From contig NZ_PJMU01000002.1 in the NCBI RefSeq assembly GCF_002846395.1, positions 682,001 through 746,000 on the forward strand: a DNA stretch of 64,000 bases, given 5' to 3'. The notes under the pieces were generated by a model. It had not been told where the DNA came from. It was given only the letters and a program-made list of their open reading frames with translations, and searched no databases. Below, piece after piece: positions 53,324 to 61,326 of this stretch (position 1 is its first letter; every line of letters begins with the position of its first letter). The position numbers and the translations under genes were made by a program. The stretch comes from Pontibacter ramchanderi (lineage in GTDB: Bacteria; Bacteroidota; Bacteroidia; Cytophagales; Hymenobacteraceae).

Positions 53324-54373
53324 TTAGCGGTTCTGGCTGCGCTCCAGCAATTTGCGGGGTGGCACGGCGTAGAGCTCAATGCCAATGTAGCCTGCCCCGG
53401 CTAGTTTGTTAGTGATCAGCTCATCGCGCGAGCCCACATCGTCGAAAGCACGGTGGCGGTAGTACTGCCGGAAACCGCCCTCCACGGCAAACCACAGAAA
53501 ATCGTAGATCTCCTGCTCCAGGCGCAGCAGGCCTTTGATGTCGGTGCGACGCAGCTCCACGTCGTTGAACTGCGCGAGCGGCGGTTCGTCGGCATAGAGG
53601 TTGTAGCTGGCACCCTCAATGCGATAGCCTGTGTAGAGCAGCGTTTTCTCCGACACATTGTAGCGAACGCGCAGGTTGGCCGGAAAGATGGACTCCACGC
53701 CCCAGCGGTCGTTGAAGGTGCGGTTGTACATAATGCCCGGGTAGATGCGCTGCCGCCCGAAGGTATAGCCGAGCTGCAGGCCCACGCCCCAGGCAAAGTC
53801 TGGACTGCGTTTCCAGCCATAGGCCAGGTCCACGGTGGTTTTCAGGTAGTCCGATACGTTCACGTTGTCGCGGGTATAGTCCCCGTTGAGCTCGCCTTTG
53901 GCGCGCACCAGCATAAAACGCACCTCATCGAAGGAGTGCAACAAGGCCAGTTGCAGCCCCAGGCTCTTCAGGTTCTTGTCTTCCAGGTTGCGGTAGAGGC
54001 TATAAGAGGCCGGCGATACGTCCTCGAAGTTGAACTCCTCAAATTTATGGTCTATACCCAGGATCAGTTTGGTCTGCGGCTTGTTCATGACAGGGGCCAG
54101 CGCCCGCACAAAAAACTTGTTGTGCCGCCGCACACGCGCCCGTCCGTCGCCCACCTCCGGGTTGTCAGACTCCGACTCGATGTCGAACTGCGGCAGGCGC
54201 TCGTAGCCGATCACAATGCCCCGGCTTTTGCCCATGCCCCTGACGCCGGGGCTGGCATACTCTATTGTTTGTTTCTGCACATCCGTCAGGTCCTGCTCTG
54301 TTTGCTGTGCCAGTGCGTGTTCTCCCAGCATGAGCAAAGGTATAAGGAGTAATCCTGGTAGGTTTAATTTCAT
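53324..54373 (-). CDS. DUF6268-like outer membrane barrel protein
   Basis: 349 residues. A signal peptide (MKLNLPGLLLIPLLMLGEHALAQ) is followed by a beta-barrel pattern with alternating aromatic residues (GIVIGYERLPQFDIESES; KLILGIDHKFEEFNFED; WGVGLQLGYTFGRQRIYPGIMYNRTFNDRWGVESIFPANLRVRYNVS; LLYTGYRIEGASYNLY). It fits DUF6268-type Bacteroidetes barrels. A reading frame upstream to 54427 lacks a signal. Same strand as, and downstream of, the metallophosphoesterase/barrel gene; both proteins are expected in the outer membrane. Confidence 0.78.
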   Translation of the reverse strand: MKLNLPGLLLIPLLMLGEHALAQQTEQDLTDVQKQTIEYASPGVRGMGKSRGIVIGYERLPQFDIESESDNPEVGDGRARVRRHNKFFVRALAPVMNKPQTKLILGIDHKFEEFNFEDVSPASYSLYRNLEDKNLKSLGLQLALLHSFDEVRFMLVRAKGELNGDYTRDNVNVSDYLKTTVDLAYGWKRSPDFAWGVGLQLGYTFGRQRIYPGIMYNRTFNDRWGVESIFPANLRVRYNVSEKTLLYTGYRIEGASYNLYADEPPLAQFNDVELRRTDIKGLLRLEQEIYDFLWFAVEGGFRQYYRHRAFDDVGSRDELITNKLAGAGYIGIELYAVPPRKLLERSQNR

Positions 54374-54453
54374 AGTTTGGTGTTCTTTACAAGGGTACAA
54401 ATGCAAAAAGTGCCTTAAATCCGGCACTTTTTGCTATACGTCTTTCGGTGCTT

Positions 54454-57400
54454 TTAGAATAAAAAGCCGAAGCTTAATGTCCACAGCCTGTCCACATCGC
54501 CTTTGGCATAGGTCAGCACGATCACGTTCTTTTGCATGATATCGGCCCATACGCCACCCCCTACACCTGTATGCAGACTGCGGAAGAAGGCTGACTCGCG
54601 TTCCCCATCCTGGTACACGCGGCCCACGTCATACAAGCCAAGCACCCCCATCCGGCCCGGCGTCAGGTATAGGTTAAAGTCAAAGAGCGACAGGCGCGCC
54701 TCTGCATTGGCAAAGATCGCGCTGCGGCCGGCAAAACGGGTACGGCGGTAGCCGCGCATGTTGTCCATGCCGCCGAGTGTATTGGCCTGGTAAAACCGGA
54801 AATCGCCAAAGTTATGCGCCGCCCCCAGGCGACCCGCCCACGTGAGTTGGAACGGGAAGTTCGGTGTCAGGTAGAAGGCAAACTCCGAGCTTACGTGGGT
54901 ATAGCTCAGCCCTTCGCCGTCGATCTGCTTATTGTAGCTCATGCGGTTGTGCAGGCGCATACCGATGCGTGGGTTCTTCAGGTTGCCCTCACCCAACACA
55001 TCCATATCGGCAAAGGCCGTCACGCCCACGTAGTGCTGCGATTCGAAGCGATTTTGCTCAAAGTCGTAAGTACCCGGCTCCATCCGGCCGTTAATCGCTT
55101 CGTTTACCAGATAGGTGTCCTGCTCAGAGTTCACCACCCGGAAGCGGTCGTAGGTAGGGCCTATCCCTATCTTAAAGAAAGGCGCCAGGTTGTTGTTGAG
55201 GCTTGCGCCCACGTTCACCCGCTTAAACCGGACACGGTAAAAGGAGTCATCCTCTCCATCCTGCTGGCGGGTGTCGTTGCCGTAGCCGTAGAAGTTGCGT
55301 TGGTATTGCGGTCCTTGTATACCTGCGTTCAAACCGATGTTCCAGTTGCCGAACACCTGCCGCACATCGCCGGTATAGCGCACATTGAATGAGTTGGTGT
55401 AAAAGGCATAGTTCCCCTCCAGCAGGTGCTCCGTTGCGTAAGGCGACTTGCGGAACTTATGCGTGCGGGCCAGAATGCCGGCTCCCACAAACAGGCCATC
55501 GTCCACGTTATACTCCAGCGACAGTCGCGGCCCCAGGTAAGGCAGTTTGTAGTTGTCGCGGTCGTAGAAGTTCACATCCGGACTGATGCTGGTTTCGTCT
55601 TTCGTTTCGGGTCCGAAGTTAAACACATTGCCATCCTTTGTATCATACACAACGGTATGGCGCTTCTGACCGGTCACGCGGGAGTTGTCGGTGATCACAT
55701 CCTCGTCATTGCCTCCAATGATGCGCACGACGATACCTTTGCCCACGTCGCCGTTCACTTCAAATTTATCTTTCCCGCGCTGCCCGTACAGGCGCAGCTC
55801 CTTGGTTTCGGAAGTATAGAAGGTGCGTTTGTAGAGCGTGTCGCGCAGCACGCCTTCTTTGTTGATCTTGTAGACTGTCAGGTGTGTTTCGTCGTCGTTC
55901 AGCCGGTCGATCACAAAGTGCTCATGCTTGTCGCTGCCAGCCACGTCCACCATCTCCGAAATATGTTCGTAATAGGCTTCTGCCGCCTGGGGCAGCTTGT
56001 CGCGGCGAGAGCGCAGTTTCGCCTTTATATCCTCTCCCGATATAGCTCTTACTTCTTCCGGCCACTGGTTAATGGCTTCCTCGATCACCTGGTCTGTCAC
56101 ACCGGCCTGTATCTCTTTGGCAATGCGGATCCAGTCCTGCCGGGTGATGGCCGAGGTGAAGGTGCGGTCGATGGTGAGTGCACTCAGGTTGAGCCCCACA
56201 ATGTCGCGGTAGTCGTGGCTGAAGTTCTGGACATTGCGCACTCCCCACTTGCGGGTAGCCAGCCAGGGTATAATCCCGTCAGCTTTGAAAAACACCTGGT
56301 CACGGTCTTCGGGCACCGGAATGTATACCTTGCCGCTGTCGGTTTTCTCCTCTTTCCAGCGCCACTGCCCCTCGTGGCGGTCCCAGTCACCCACCAGCAT
56401 ATCGAAGAGTCGGGCGCGCACAAACTCCTGCTGGTTTAATTTGTTGTCGTTGTCCTGTCGCAGTTCTTTCAGCACCTTGTCGGTGCCCACCAGGTTTTCG
56501 GCAAAGCCCAGGCTCTCCACGTCCTCATGGTTCTCGTCGGCATCTTCCTCCAGAAAGGCCAGCGTGTTGCTGAATTCGTCCATGTATTGGCGCAGGTATG
56601 GGGTCTGGGGTATATACACCAGCTTGGGGTTGGTATGGAACACGCCGGCTCCGTCGGCCAGTTTAGGTATAGCCAGTGCGCCGTAAGGGTGCTGGGCCGA
56701 TACCTGATCCTGTAGCAGGGCCTTGGCTGCGGTCTGGCGCAGGTACTCCGGCAAGGCCATTGTGGGGTCCTTGTCTACGGTGCGCAGGGTGTACTCGCGG
56801 GCATCCGGATTGCGTACTTTCAGAGAGGCCGTTTGTTTGCCGCCCCCCTTCTGGTAAGGCGTTAGTCCGCCCAACTCGTTGCGCATATCCAGCAGCGGCA
56901 CCTCCACCGGCGTGGCCCACTCGCGGCGGTAGTGATCGCCTAGCATGGTGCGGCGCAAGCCTTTGGCTTTGTAGTTATCGTTGGCGGCTACCACTATGGT
57001 ACTGTCGGCGTAGTTGGTCTCATCTACAATGGCTGCTCGCTTGCGGCGTGGCTCCTTGGCATAGAGCGGCGTCCGGAAAGTCATGGTGCCCTCCGAACCA
57101 TCGCCCTCCGGCACCCAGTACTCTACCCAAGCCTCGCCGTTGTCATAATACTGTAGCTTGGCGAAACCCTTGATCTGGTGGGTGTACATGGCGTTGCCGC
57201 CTCCTTTCACATGCTGGATCTTACAGCCCGAACCACTGACAATGTGCGTCAGTTTATTGTGCTTGTAGTGCTGCAGCGAGTGCTCGTGCCCGGCGGCGTA
57301 CACAATGTTATCGTACTTGTCGAATATGTTCAGCAACCCCTCGATGTAGGCATTGTAGCGTGGATGCGGAATATCCTGCAAAATGCCGCCATACTTGCGG

Positions 57401-58263
57401 GCGAACGGATAAATGGAGCCGATGACAGGCAGCGGCAGGTAAATCCAGTCGCGGAGCATGGTAAGCGGAAAGACGTGGTCAGTAAGCGTGAAGAAACCGC
57501 CGTGGTTACCTCTTGTAAACAGTGGGTGGTGCGCCACCACCAAAATGTTCGTGCCCTGGTGTTTTTCAATGATGTCTTCGAGTTTCACCAGAAAGTCGGC
57601 TTCCGTAGAGGCCCAGCAGTTGCTGCCTGCACCATACGGGCGCTCCCAGGGGTGCAGCCACCACTCCGAGTCCAGGGCAATCAGTACCAGGTCGTCGCTT
57701 ATCTTCACTTCATAAGGACCCGGGCAGCCGTCGCCAGGCACGTAAAAATCGCCGCCCACTACAATGCCCTCTTCTGTCAGGTATTCGTTCACGTAGTTCT
57801 GCTGGCGCACCACAAACTCCAGCCCGCCGCGGCCGCTGTGGTTCCAGTCGTGGTTGCCGGGTATCATGTATTTTTCACCCTGGTAGCCGCGCAGCACATC
57901 CAGTTGGGCATTCAGGCGCTGCTCTGACACCTCGCGGTCGTAGCGGCCGGGTTCGGGCAGGCCGTTGTGGTACACGTTGTCGCCCAGGAAAATGGTCGCG
58001 CTCTGGGCACCGGCTTCGTTCATCTGCTTTTTCATGAGCTTGAGCGAAGGTTCCTGCTGCTTCAGGTCGGGCGCGCCCACATCGCCGATCAGGAAAACAG
58101 TGTAATTTACTTTGTTGTCGGATTTGGGCTCCGTCTGTTGCCAGTTAAGCACATCGCGGCTGTAGTAAGGTTTTTTGGTGGCACAGGCTTGCACGAGCAC
58201 TAGGAAGATGCCCACAGCCAGGGAACGCAGGATGAGAGAGGTCAGGTGAATATGGTTTTTCAT
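54454..58263 (-). CDS. Metallophosphoesterase fused to an outer-membrane beta-barrel
   Basis: 1269 residues. A lipoprotein signal (LVLVQACATK, lipobox Cys27) precedes a calcineurin-like phosphoesterase with all metal motifs: IGDVGAPD (Asp61), FLGDNVYHNG (Asp95), PGNHDWNH (Asn137, His138), VAHHPLF and AAGHEHSL. Residues about 400-880 form a large middle region with kinase-like or spectrin-like segments (RARLFDMLVGDWDRHEGQWRW; IPVPEDRDQVFF). From about 900 to the end there is a surface-antigen (Omp85/BamA-like) barrel: GPRLSLEYNVDDGLFVGAGI, NIGLNAGIQGPQYQRNFYGYG, LGGMDNMRGYRRTRFAGRS, ending TLSFGFLF. An open frame runs 349 codons further upstream over the HD gene; the lipobox places the start at 58263. 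Confidence 0.88.
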   Translation of the reverse strand: MKNHIHLTSLILRSLAVGIFLVLVQACATKKPYYSRDVLNWQQTEPKSDNKVNYTVFLIGDVGAPDLKQQEPSLKLMKKQMNEAGAQSATIFLGDNVYHNGLPEPGRYDREVSEQRLNAQLDVLRGYQGEKYMIPGNHDWNHSGRGGLEFVVRQQNYVNEYLTEEGIVVGGDFYVPGDGCPGPYEVKISDDLVLIALDSEWWLHPWERPYGAGSNCWASTEADFLVKLEDIIEKHQGTNILVVAHHPLFTRGNHGGFFTLTDHVFPLTMLRDWIYLPLPVIGSIYPFARKYGGILQDIPHPRYNAYIEGLLNIFDKYDNIVYAAGHEHSLQHYKHNKLTHIVSGSGCKIQHVKGGGNAMYTHQIKGFAKLQYYDNGEAWVEYWVPEGDGSEGTMTFRTPLYAKEPRRKRAAIVDETNYADSTIVVAANDNYKAKGLRRTMLGDHYRREWATPVEVPLLDMRNELGGLTPYQKGGGKQTASLKVRNPDAREYTLRTVDKDPTMALPEYLRQTAAKALLQDQVSAQHPYGALAIPKLADGAGVFHTNPKLVYIPQTPYLRQYMDEFSNTLAFLEEDADENHEDVESLGFAENLVGTDKVLKELRQDNDNKLNQQEFVRARLFDMLVGDWDRHEGQWRWKEEKTDSGKVYIPVPEDRDQVFFKADGIIPWLATRKWGVRNVQNFSHDYRDIVGLNLSALTIDRTFTSAITRQDWIRIAKEIQAGVTDQVIEEAINQWPEEVRAISGEDIKAKLRSRRDKLPQAAEAYYEHISEMVDVAGSDKHEHFVIDRLNDDETHLTVYKINKEGVLRDTLYKRTFYTSETKELRLYGQRGKDKFEVNGDVGKGIVVRIIGGNDEDVITDNSRVTGQKRHTVVYDTKDGNVFNFGPETKDETSISPDVNFYDRDNYKLPYLGPRLSLEYNVDDGLFVGAGILARTHKFRKSPYATEHLLEGNYAFYTNSFNVRYTGDVRQVFGNWNIGLNAGIQGPQYQRNFYGYGNDTRQQDGEDDSFYRVRFKRVNVGASLNNNLAPFFKIGIGPTYDRFRVVNSEQDTYLVNEAINGRMEPGTYDFEQNRFESQHYVGVTAFADMDVLGEGNLKNPRIGMRLHNRMSYNKQIDGEGLSYTHVSSEFAFYLTPNFPFQLTWAGRLGAAHNFGDFRFYQANTLGGMDNMRGYRRTRFAGRSAIFANAEARLSLFDFNLYLTPGRMGVLGLYDVGRVYQDGERESAFFRSLHTGVGGGVWADIMQKNVIVLTYAKGDVDRLWTLSFGFLF

Positions 58264-58569
58264 AAAGTTCTGTGTGTACGGGATGTCCTGTCTAGCGAAA
58301 GCATACAGGCCGGTAACGACATAAGGCTTGGTACTGGCCGGCAAGGACCGAAAGCAACGGTTGGGTTTGGTGGTGCATGGTAGTTGTAGCCCATGCGTGC
58401 TGTCAGGGTTGGGGCAGGGCTGAGATAAATAACGTAGGGCGGCTGTATTAAGTTTTTGCTTTACTATATAGCGCATTGTGCGCATCACAGCCGCGCTTAT
58501 CAACAAAAAGCGGTATTCACCGTAACGGCAAAAGAATACTAGCACCACTTTCAACCGCCGCTCACAACT
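58264..58569. other. Divergent intergenic region
   Basis: About 300 bases between two divergent genes. No small gene, repeat copy or clear terminator is seen. It must hold both promoters, but no exact TAnnTTTG box stands out. Confidence 0.5.
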
Positions 58570-59877
58570 ATGCACCAATTGCAGAGCTCCCTGACAATAG
58601 CGGCAAGCACCGTTATGGAAGAACAAGATATCGTCAAGCAAGCCAGTGAATACGTTTTCAGGCTTTTTAAGGAACAGCTGTCCAAAAAGCTTGTTTACCA
58701 CAATTACAAACACACCTTTGAGACCGCTAACGAAGCCCGGCAACTGGGGGAAATGTCGGGCATAAGCCCTGAAGAACTGCAGGACCTGCAACTGGCCGCC
58801 TGGTTTCACGACACGGGCTATATTAAGGCCTACGATGGTCACGAAGAGGAAAGCATACGCTACGCCACCGCATGGCTCCAGGATAAGCAGTACCCGCCAG
58901 AGCGCATTGCCCGGGTAAATGAGTGCATCCTGGCTACCAAGCACGGCCGGAAGCCTGAGTCGCTGCTGCAGGAGATTATCGTGGATGCCGACATGGCCAA
59001 CATCGGCAAGGAGACTTTTTTTGCCACCGCCGAACTGCTGCGTGTCGAGTGGGAGATTTTTAAAGACCAGTTTTTCACAGACCAGGAGTGGGCGCAGTTT
59101 CAGATGGAGTTCCTGTTGTCCACTTCCTTTTACACGGCAAAAGCCCAGCACAAATATGCCGGTCAGCTCGGCCTGAACATACAGGAGCAGCGCAACCAAC
59201 TGCAGAAAGAGTCGAAGAAGCTGAAGAAGGAGGAAAAGGAGCAACGCGAGACACTGGCGCAACCCAAGCGCGGCATCGAGACCATGTTTCGCAACACCTA
59301 CCGCACGCACCTCAACCTGAGCGCCATTGCCGACAACAAGGCCAACATGATGATCAGCCTCAACGCCATCATCATGTCCGTGATCATCACCTACCTAAGC
59401 ACTAAGACCTCCATTACGGGAGCTGAGTTTGCGCAGCACCGCTCGCTGCTTATACCGGTGGGCATGCTGCTGCTGACCACGCTGGGCTCAGTCATCTTCG
59501 CCATTATCTCGGCGCAGCCCGAGGTGACGAGTTTCTCTTTTAAGCGCAACAAGATCAATAGCAAAAAGGTGAACCTGCTTTTCTTCGGCAACTTCACCAA
59601 CATACCGCTCGAGGATTTTCAGAACGGCATGCACGAGATCATGCGCGACAAGCAGTCGCTCTACACCAACATGATCACCGACATCTATTACCTGGGTGAG
59701 GTGCTTAGCCGCAAATACAAGATTCTGCGCATTTCTTACTCCATTTTTATGGCCGGGCTGATACTGACCGTAATCGCGTTCGGCATCTCCATTGCCCTTT
59801 ACGACGCACCATTAACAGATTCCGTTTTGCAGAACCCAGCCACACCAGAACAGAGTTCGCAGGAGCAGACTCCTTAG
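58570..59877 (+). CDS. HD-domain protein with Pycsar-effector-like membrane domain
   Basis: 435 residues. An N-terminal HD phosphohydrolase domain (about 20-200) shows YHNYKHTFETANEA (His44/48), LAAWFHDTGY (His80-Asp81) and IIVDADMANIG (Asp139/141). A charged coiled coil (about 205-240; EQRNQLQKESKKLKKEEKEQRE) leads to the C-terminal domain GIETMFRNTYRTHLNLSAIADNKANMMISLNAIIMSVII, the pattern of the Pycsar-effector (PycTM, formerly DUF5706) family, with three or four membrane helices. Pycsar effectors perturb the membrane on cyclic pyrimidine nucleotide signals; no cyclase gene is adjacent, so a defence role is unproven. The ATG at 58615 is an alternative start. Confidence 0.83.
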   Translation: MHQLQSSLTIAASTVMEEQDIVKQASEYVFRLFKEQLSKKLVYHNYKHTFETANEARQLGEMSGISPEELQDLQLAAWFHDTGYIKAYDGHEEESIRYATAWLQDKQYPPERIARVNECILATKHGRKPESLLQEIIVDADMANIGKETFFATAELLRVEWEIFKDQFFTDQEWAQFQMEFLLSTSFYTAKAQHKYAGQLGLNIQEQRNQLQKESKKLKKEEKEQRETLAQPKRGIETMFRNTYRTHLNLSAIADNKANMMISLNAIIMSVIITYLSTKTSITGAEFAQHRSLLIPVGMLLLTTLGSVIFAIISAQPEVTSFSFKRNKINSKKVNLLFFGNFTNIPLEDFQNGMHEIMRDKQSLYTNMITDIYYLGEVLSRKYKILRISYSIFMAGLILTVIAFGISIALYDAPLTDSVLQNPATPEQSSQEQTP

Positions 59878-60033
59878 CTGCAGGGTATAAAGATTGCTGT
59901 TACTACAAAAAGCACCTGAATACTGCTGCTAGGCGCTGTCTTTGATAAGCATCGACAAAAGACAGACAAGGTTATTTTACCAGCCGATGCCATTTACAGC
60001 CTAAGACAGCTTTTATGATGTATTCATAAAAGT

Positions 60034-60041
60034 TATCTTTG
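60034..60041 (+). promoter_or_regulatory. -7 box upstream of tRNA-Arg
   Basis: TATCTTTG, an exact TAnnTTTG match, lies 130 bases before the tRNA gene in a gene-free stretch of about 290 bases (59878-60170). Confidence 0.5.
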
Positions 60042-60170
60042 CATCATCTGCTATCAACCTTCGCCCTACTACGTTTTACTTCCGAAGGACTGGTAACACA
60101 AAGTACAAGGCACTTTTGCAAAGACAGTCAGCGAAGCGCTGCGTCAGTAAAAAAGGTACCCCATCAGCAA

Positions 60171-60242
60171 GGCCCTGTAGTTCAATGGATAGAATAGGAG
60201 TTTCCTAAACTCTAGATTCAGGTTCGATTCCTGACAGGGCCA
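60171..60242 (+). tRNA. tRNA-Arg (anticodon CCT)
   Basis: The cloverleaf folds fully: acceptor GGCCCTG with CAGGGCC and discriminator A; D arm around GTTCAATGGATAGAAT; anticodon stem GGAGT/ACTCT with loop TTCCTAA, giving anticodon CCT (codon AGG); T arm TCAGG TTCGATT CCTGA. CCA is not encoded. No integrase gene or obvious attachment-site duplication follows. Confidence 0.95.
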
Positions 60243-60392
60243 CTTTTAAAAACCATTTTTTGGTGTCTTTGAGGAACTAATCTCCCTTCAGTTCCACTTA
60301 ATACAAAGAGTCTGAGTTACTTCGCCACGGCACTATATTTCCGATTTCATATTTTATTTTCTATATTGTAGCTGAAGCCACTCTTAAGCACC

Positions 60393-60728
60393 ATGAAAAC
60401 AACTTTAACTGTATGCCTGCTGGCCCTTTTCGCCAGTCTGGCCGCCTGTAACAGCGAGAAAAGGAGTACAGAGGTGGACGGCTCTGAGGCCACCGTGGCC
60501 AGCGAAACAGGGCAACTTCCTGCCGATGTGCTCTACGCAACCAGGCCCCTGATCGGCGGCGAGGTATACAGAACGGCCAGCTTTCAGGCCAGCAGCCTGT
60601 TGCACTTCGACACCACCCAGCTTATACAGGTGCTCGACACAACCGATGCCGTGTTTGTGAAAGCCCGCGTGCACCGCGACACCGCTGCCTATACCGGTTT
60701 CGTATCCAAGGCCATTTTGCCAGAATAA
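60393..60728 (+). CDS. Small lipoprotein with SH3-like domain, unknown
   Basis: 111 residues. Lipoprotein signal MKTTLTVCLLALFASLAACNSE with lipobox Cys19. The mature part has short strands (GGEVYRTASFQASSLLHFDTTQLIQVLDTTDAVFVKARVHRD ... YTGFVSKAIL) like a bacterial SH3-type domain. Function unknown; anchored in the envelope. Confidence 0.75.
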   Translation: MKTTLTVCLLALFASLAACNSEKRSTEVDGSEATVASETGQLPADVLYATRPLIGGEVYRTASFQASSLLHFDTTQLIQVLDTTDAVFVKARVHRDTAAYTGFVSKAILPE

Positions 60729-60734
60729 ACTGCC

Positions 60735-60794
60735 TATACCTGAAACGACAAGGGCCGCGCTGCATGCAGCGCGGCCCTTGTCGTTTCAGGTATA
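60735..60794. terminator. 60-bp perfect palindrome between convergent genes
   Basis: The 30 bases starting TATACCTGAAACGACAAGGG are followed immediately by their exact reverse complement, ending CCCTTGTCGTTTCAGGTATA, with no spacer; the centre is GCTGCATGCAGC. It lies 6 bases after one stop and 5 bases before the stop of the convergent gene, so a bidirectional transcript-end structure is the simplest role. Each end is a TATACCTG word. Confidence 0.8.
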
Positions 60795-60799
60795 TTCCC

Positions 60800-61168
60800 T
60801 TATTTTACTACAACCCTTCTTACAGAACTGTAGCCATCAGCTTCTATCTTCACATAGTACAGCCCTTTGGCGAGACGGGTCAGGTCGATGGTTTTAGTCG
60901 TTTGAATGTCCGGGCGGCTGATCACCTCCTGGTGCACCTCGTTTCCGATCACATTCAAAATACGCAACTCCACCTGCCGCGCATCGAGCTGGGCAAACGA
61001 AATCGTAAAAACCCCGTTGTTGGGGTTAGGATAAATGGCAACTTCTTTTTCCTGCTGTTCCAGGCTTTTGCTTTTTGGATCGGTCTGCACCGGAGCAGGC
61101 TCACGTACCTGGGCCTGCGCCAGTAAAACTGCCACACAGAAAAAGAGTGTAAGTATAATTTGCTTCAT
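60800..61168 (-). CDS. Minimal T9SS-sorted small protein
   Basis: 122 residues. A signal peptide (MKQIILTLFFCVAVLLAQAQ), a linker of about 22 residues, then a complete T9SS type A sorting domain (VAIYPNPNNGVFTISFAQL ... VELRILNVIGNEVHQE ... LTRLAKGLYYVKIEADG ... RRVVVK). There is no separate cargo domain. Such short proteins could be decorations, decoys or remnants. Confidence 0.85.
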   Translation of the reverse strand: MKQIILTLFFCVAVLLAQAQVREPAPVQTDPKSKSLEQQEKEVAIYPNPNNGVFTISFAQLDARQVELRILNVIGNEVHQEVISRPDIQTTKTIDLTRLAKGLYYVKIEADGYSSVRRVVVK

Positions 61169-61326
61169 ATTGAAAATTAAGATCTTGTCCTTCTGAGTAT
61201 ATACAAAAGTTGTTCCATATTGTTAACGTCCGGAGAGATAATTTGTTCTTGCATTTTACGCATCAAATCGGATGCATTCACTAAATAGTGGAAAGTTTTT
61301 TTGGACTTAAAAAATATTGTATATCA

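Noticed and set aside
53453..54352. 299-codon open frame on the plus strand
   Set aside because: It is entirely antisense to the DUF6268 barrel gene, which has a signal peptide and barrel pattern; the antisense product shows no family features.
54454..59310. Reading the phosphoesterase gene as a 1618-residue protein starting at 59310
   Set aside because: The first 349 codons are antisense to the HD-domain gene and have low-complexity Leu/Phe-rich sequence; the lipoprotein signal at 58263 marks the true start.
58570..59877. Calling a complete Pycsar anti-phage system
   Set aside because: No nucleotide cyclase gene is adjacent; only the effector-like domain is seen, in a housekeeping context.
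60171..60794. tRNA-Arg as an integration site with the palindrome as element end
   Set aside because: No integrase, no duplicated tRNA 3' end and ordinary genes on both sides.
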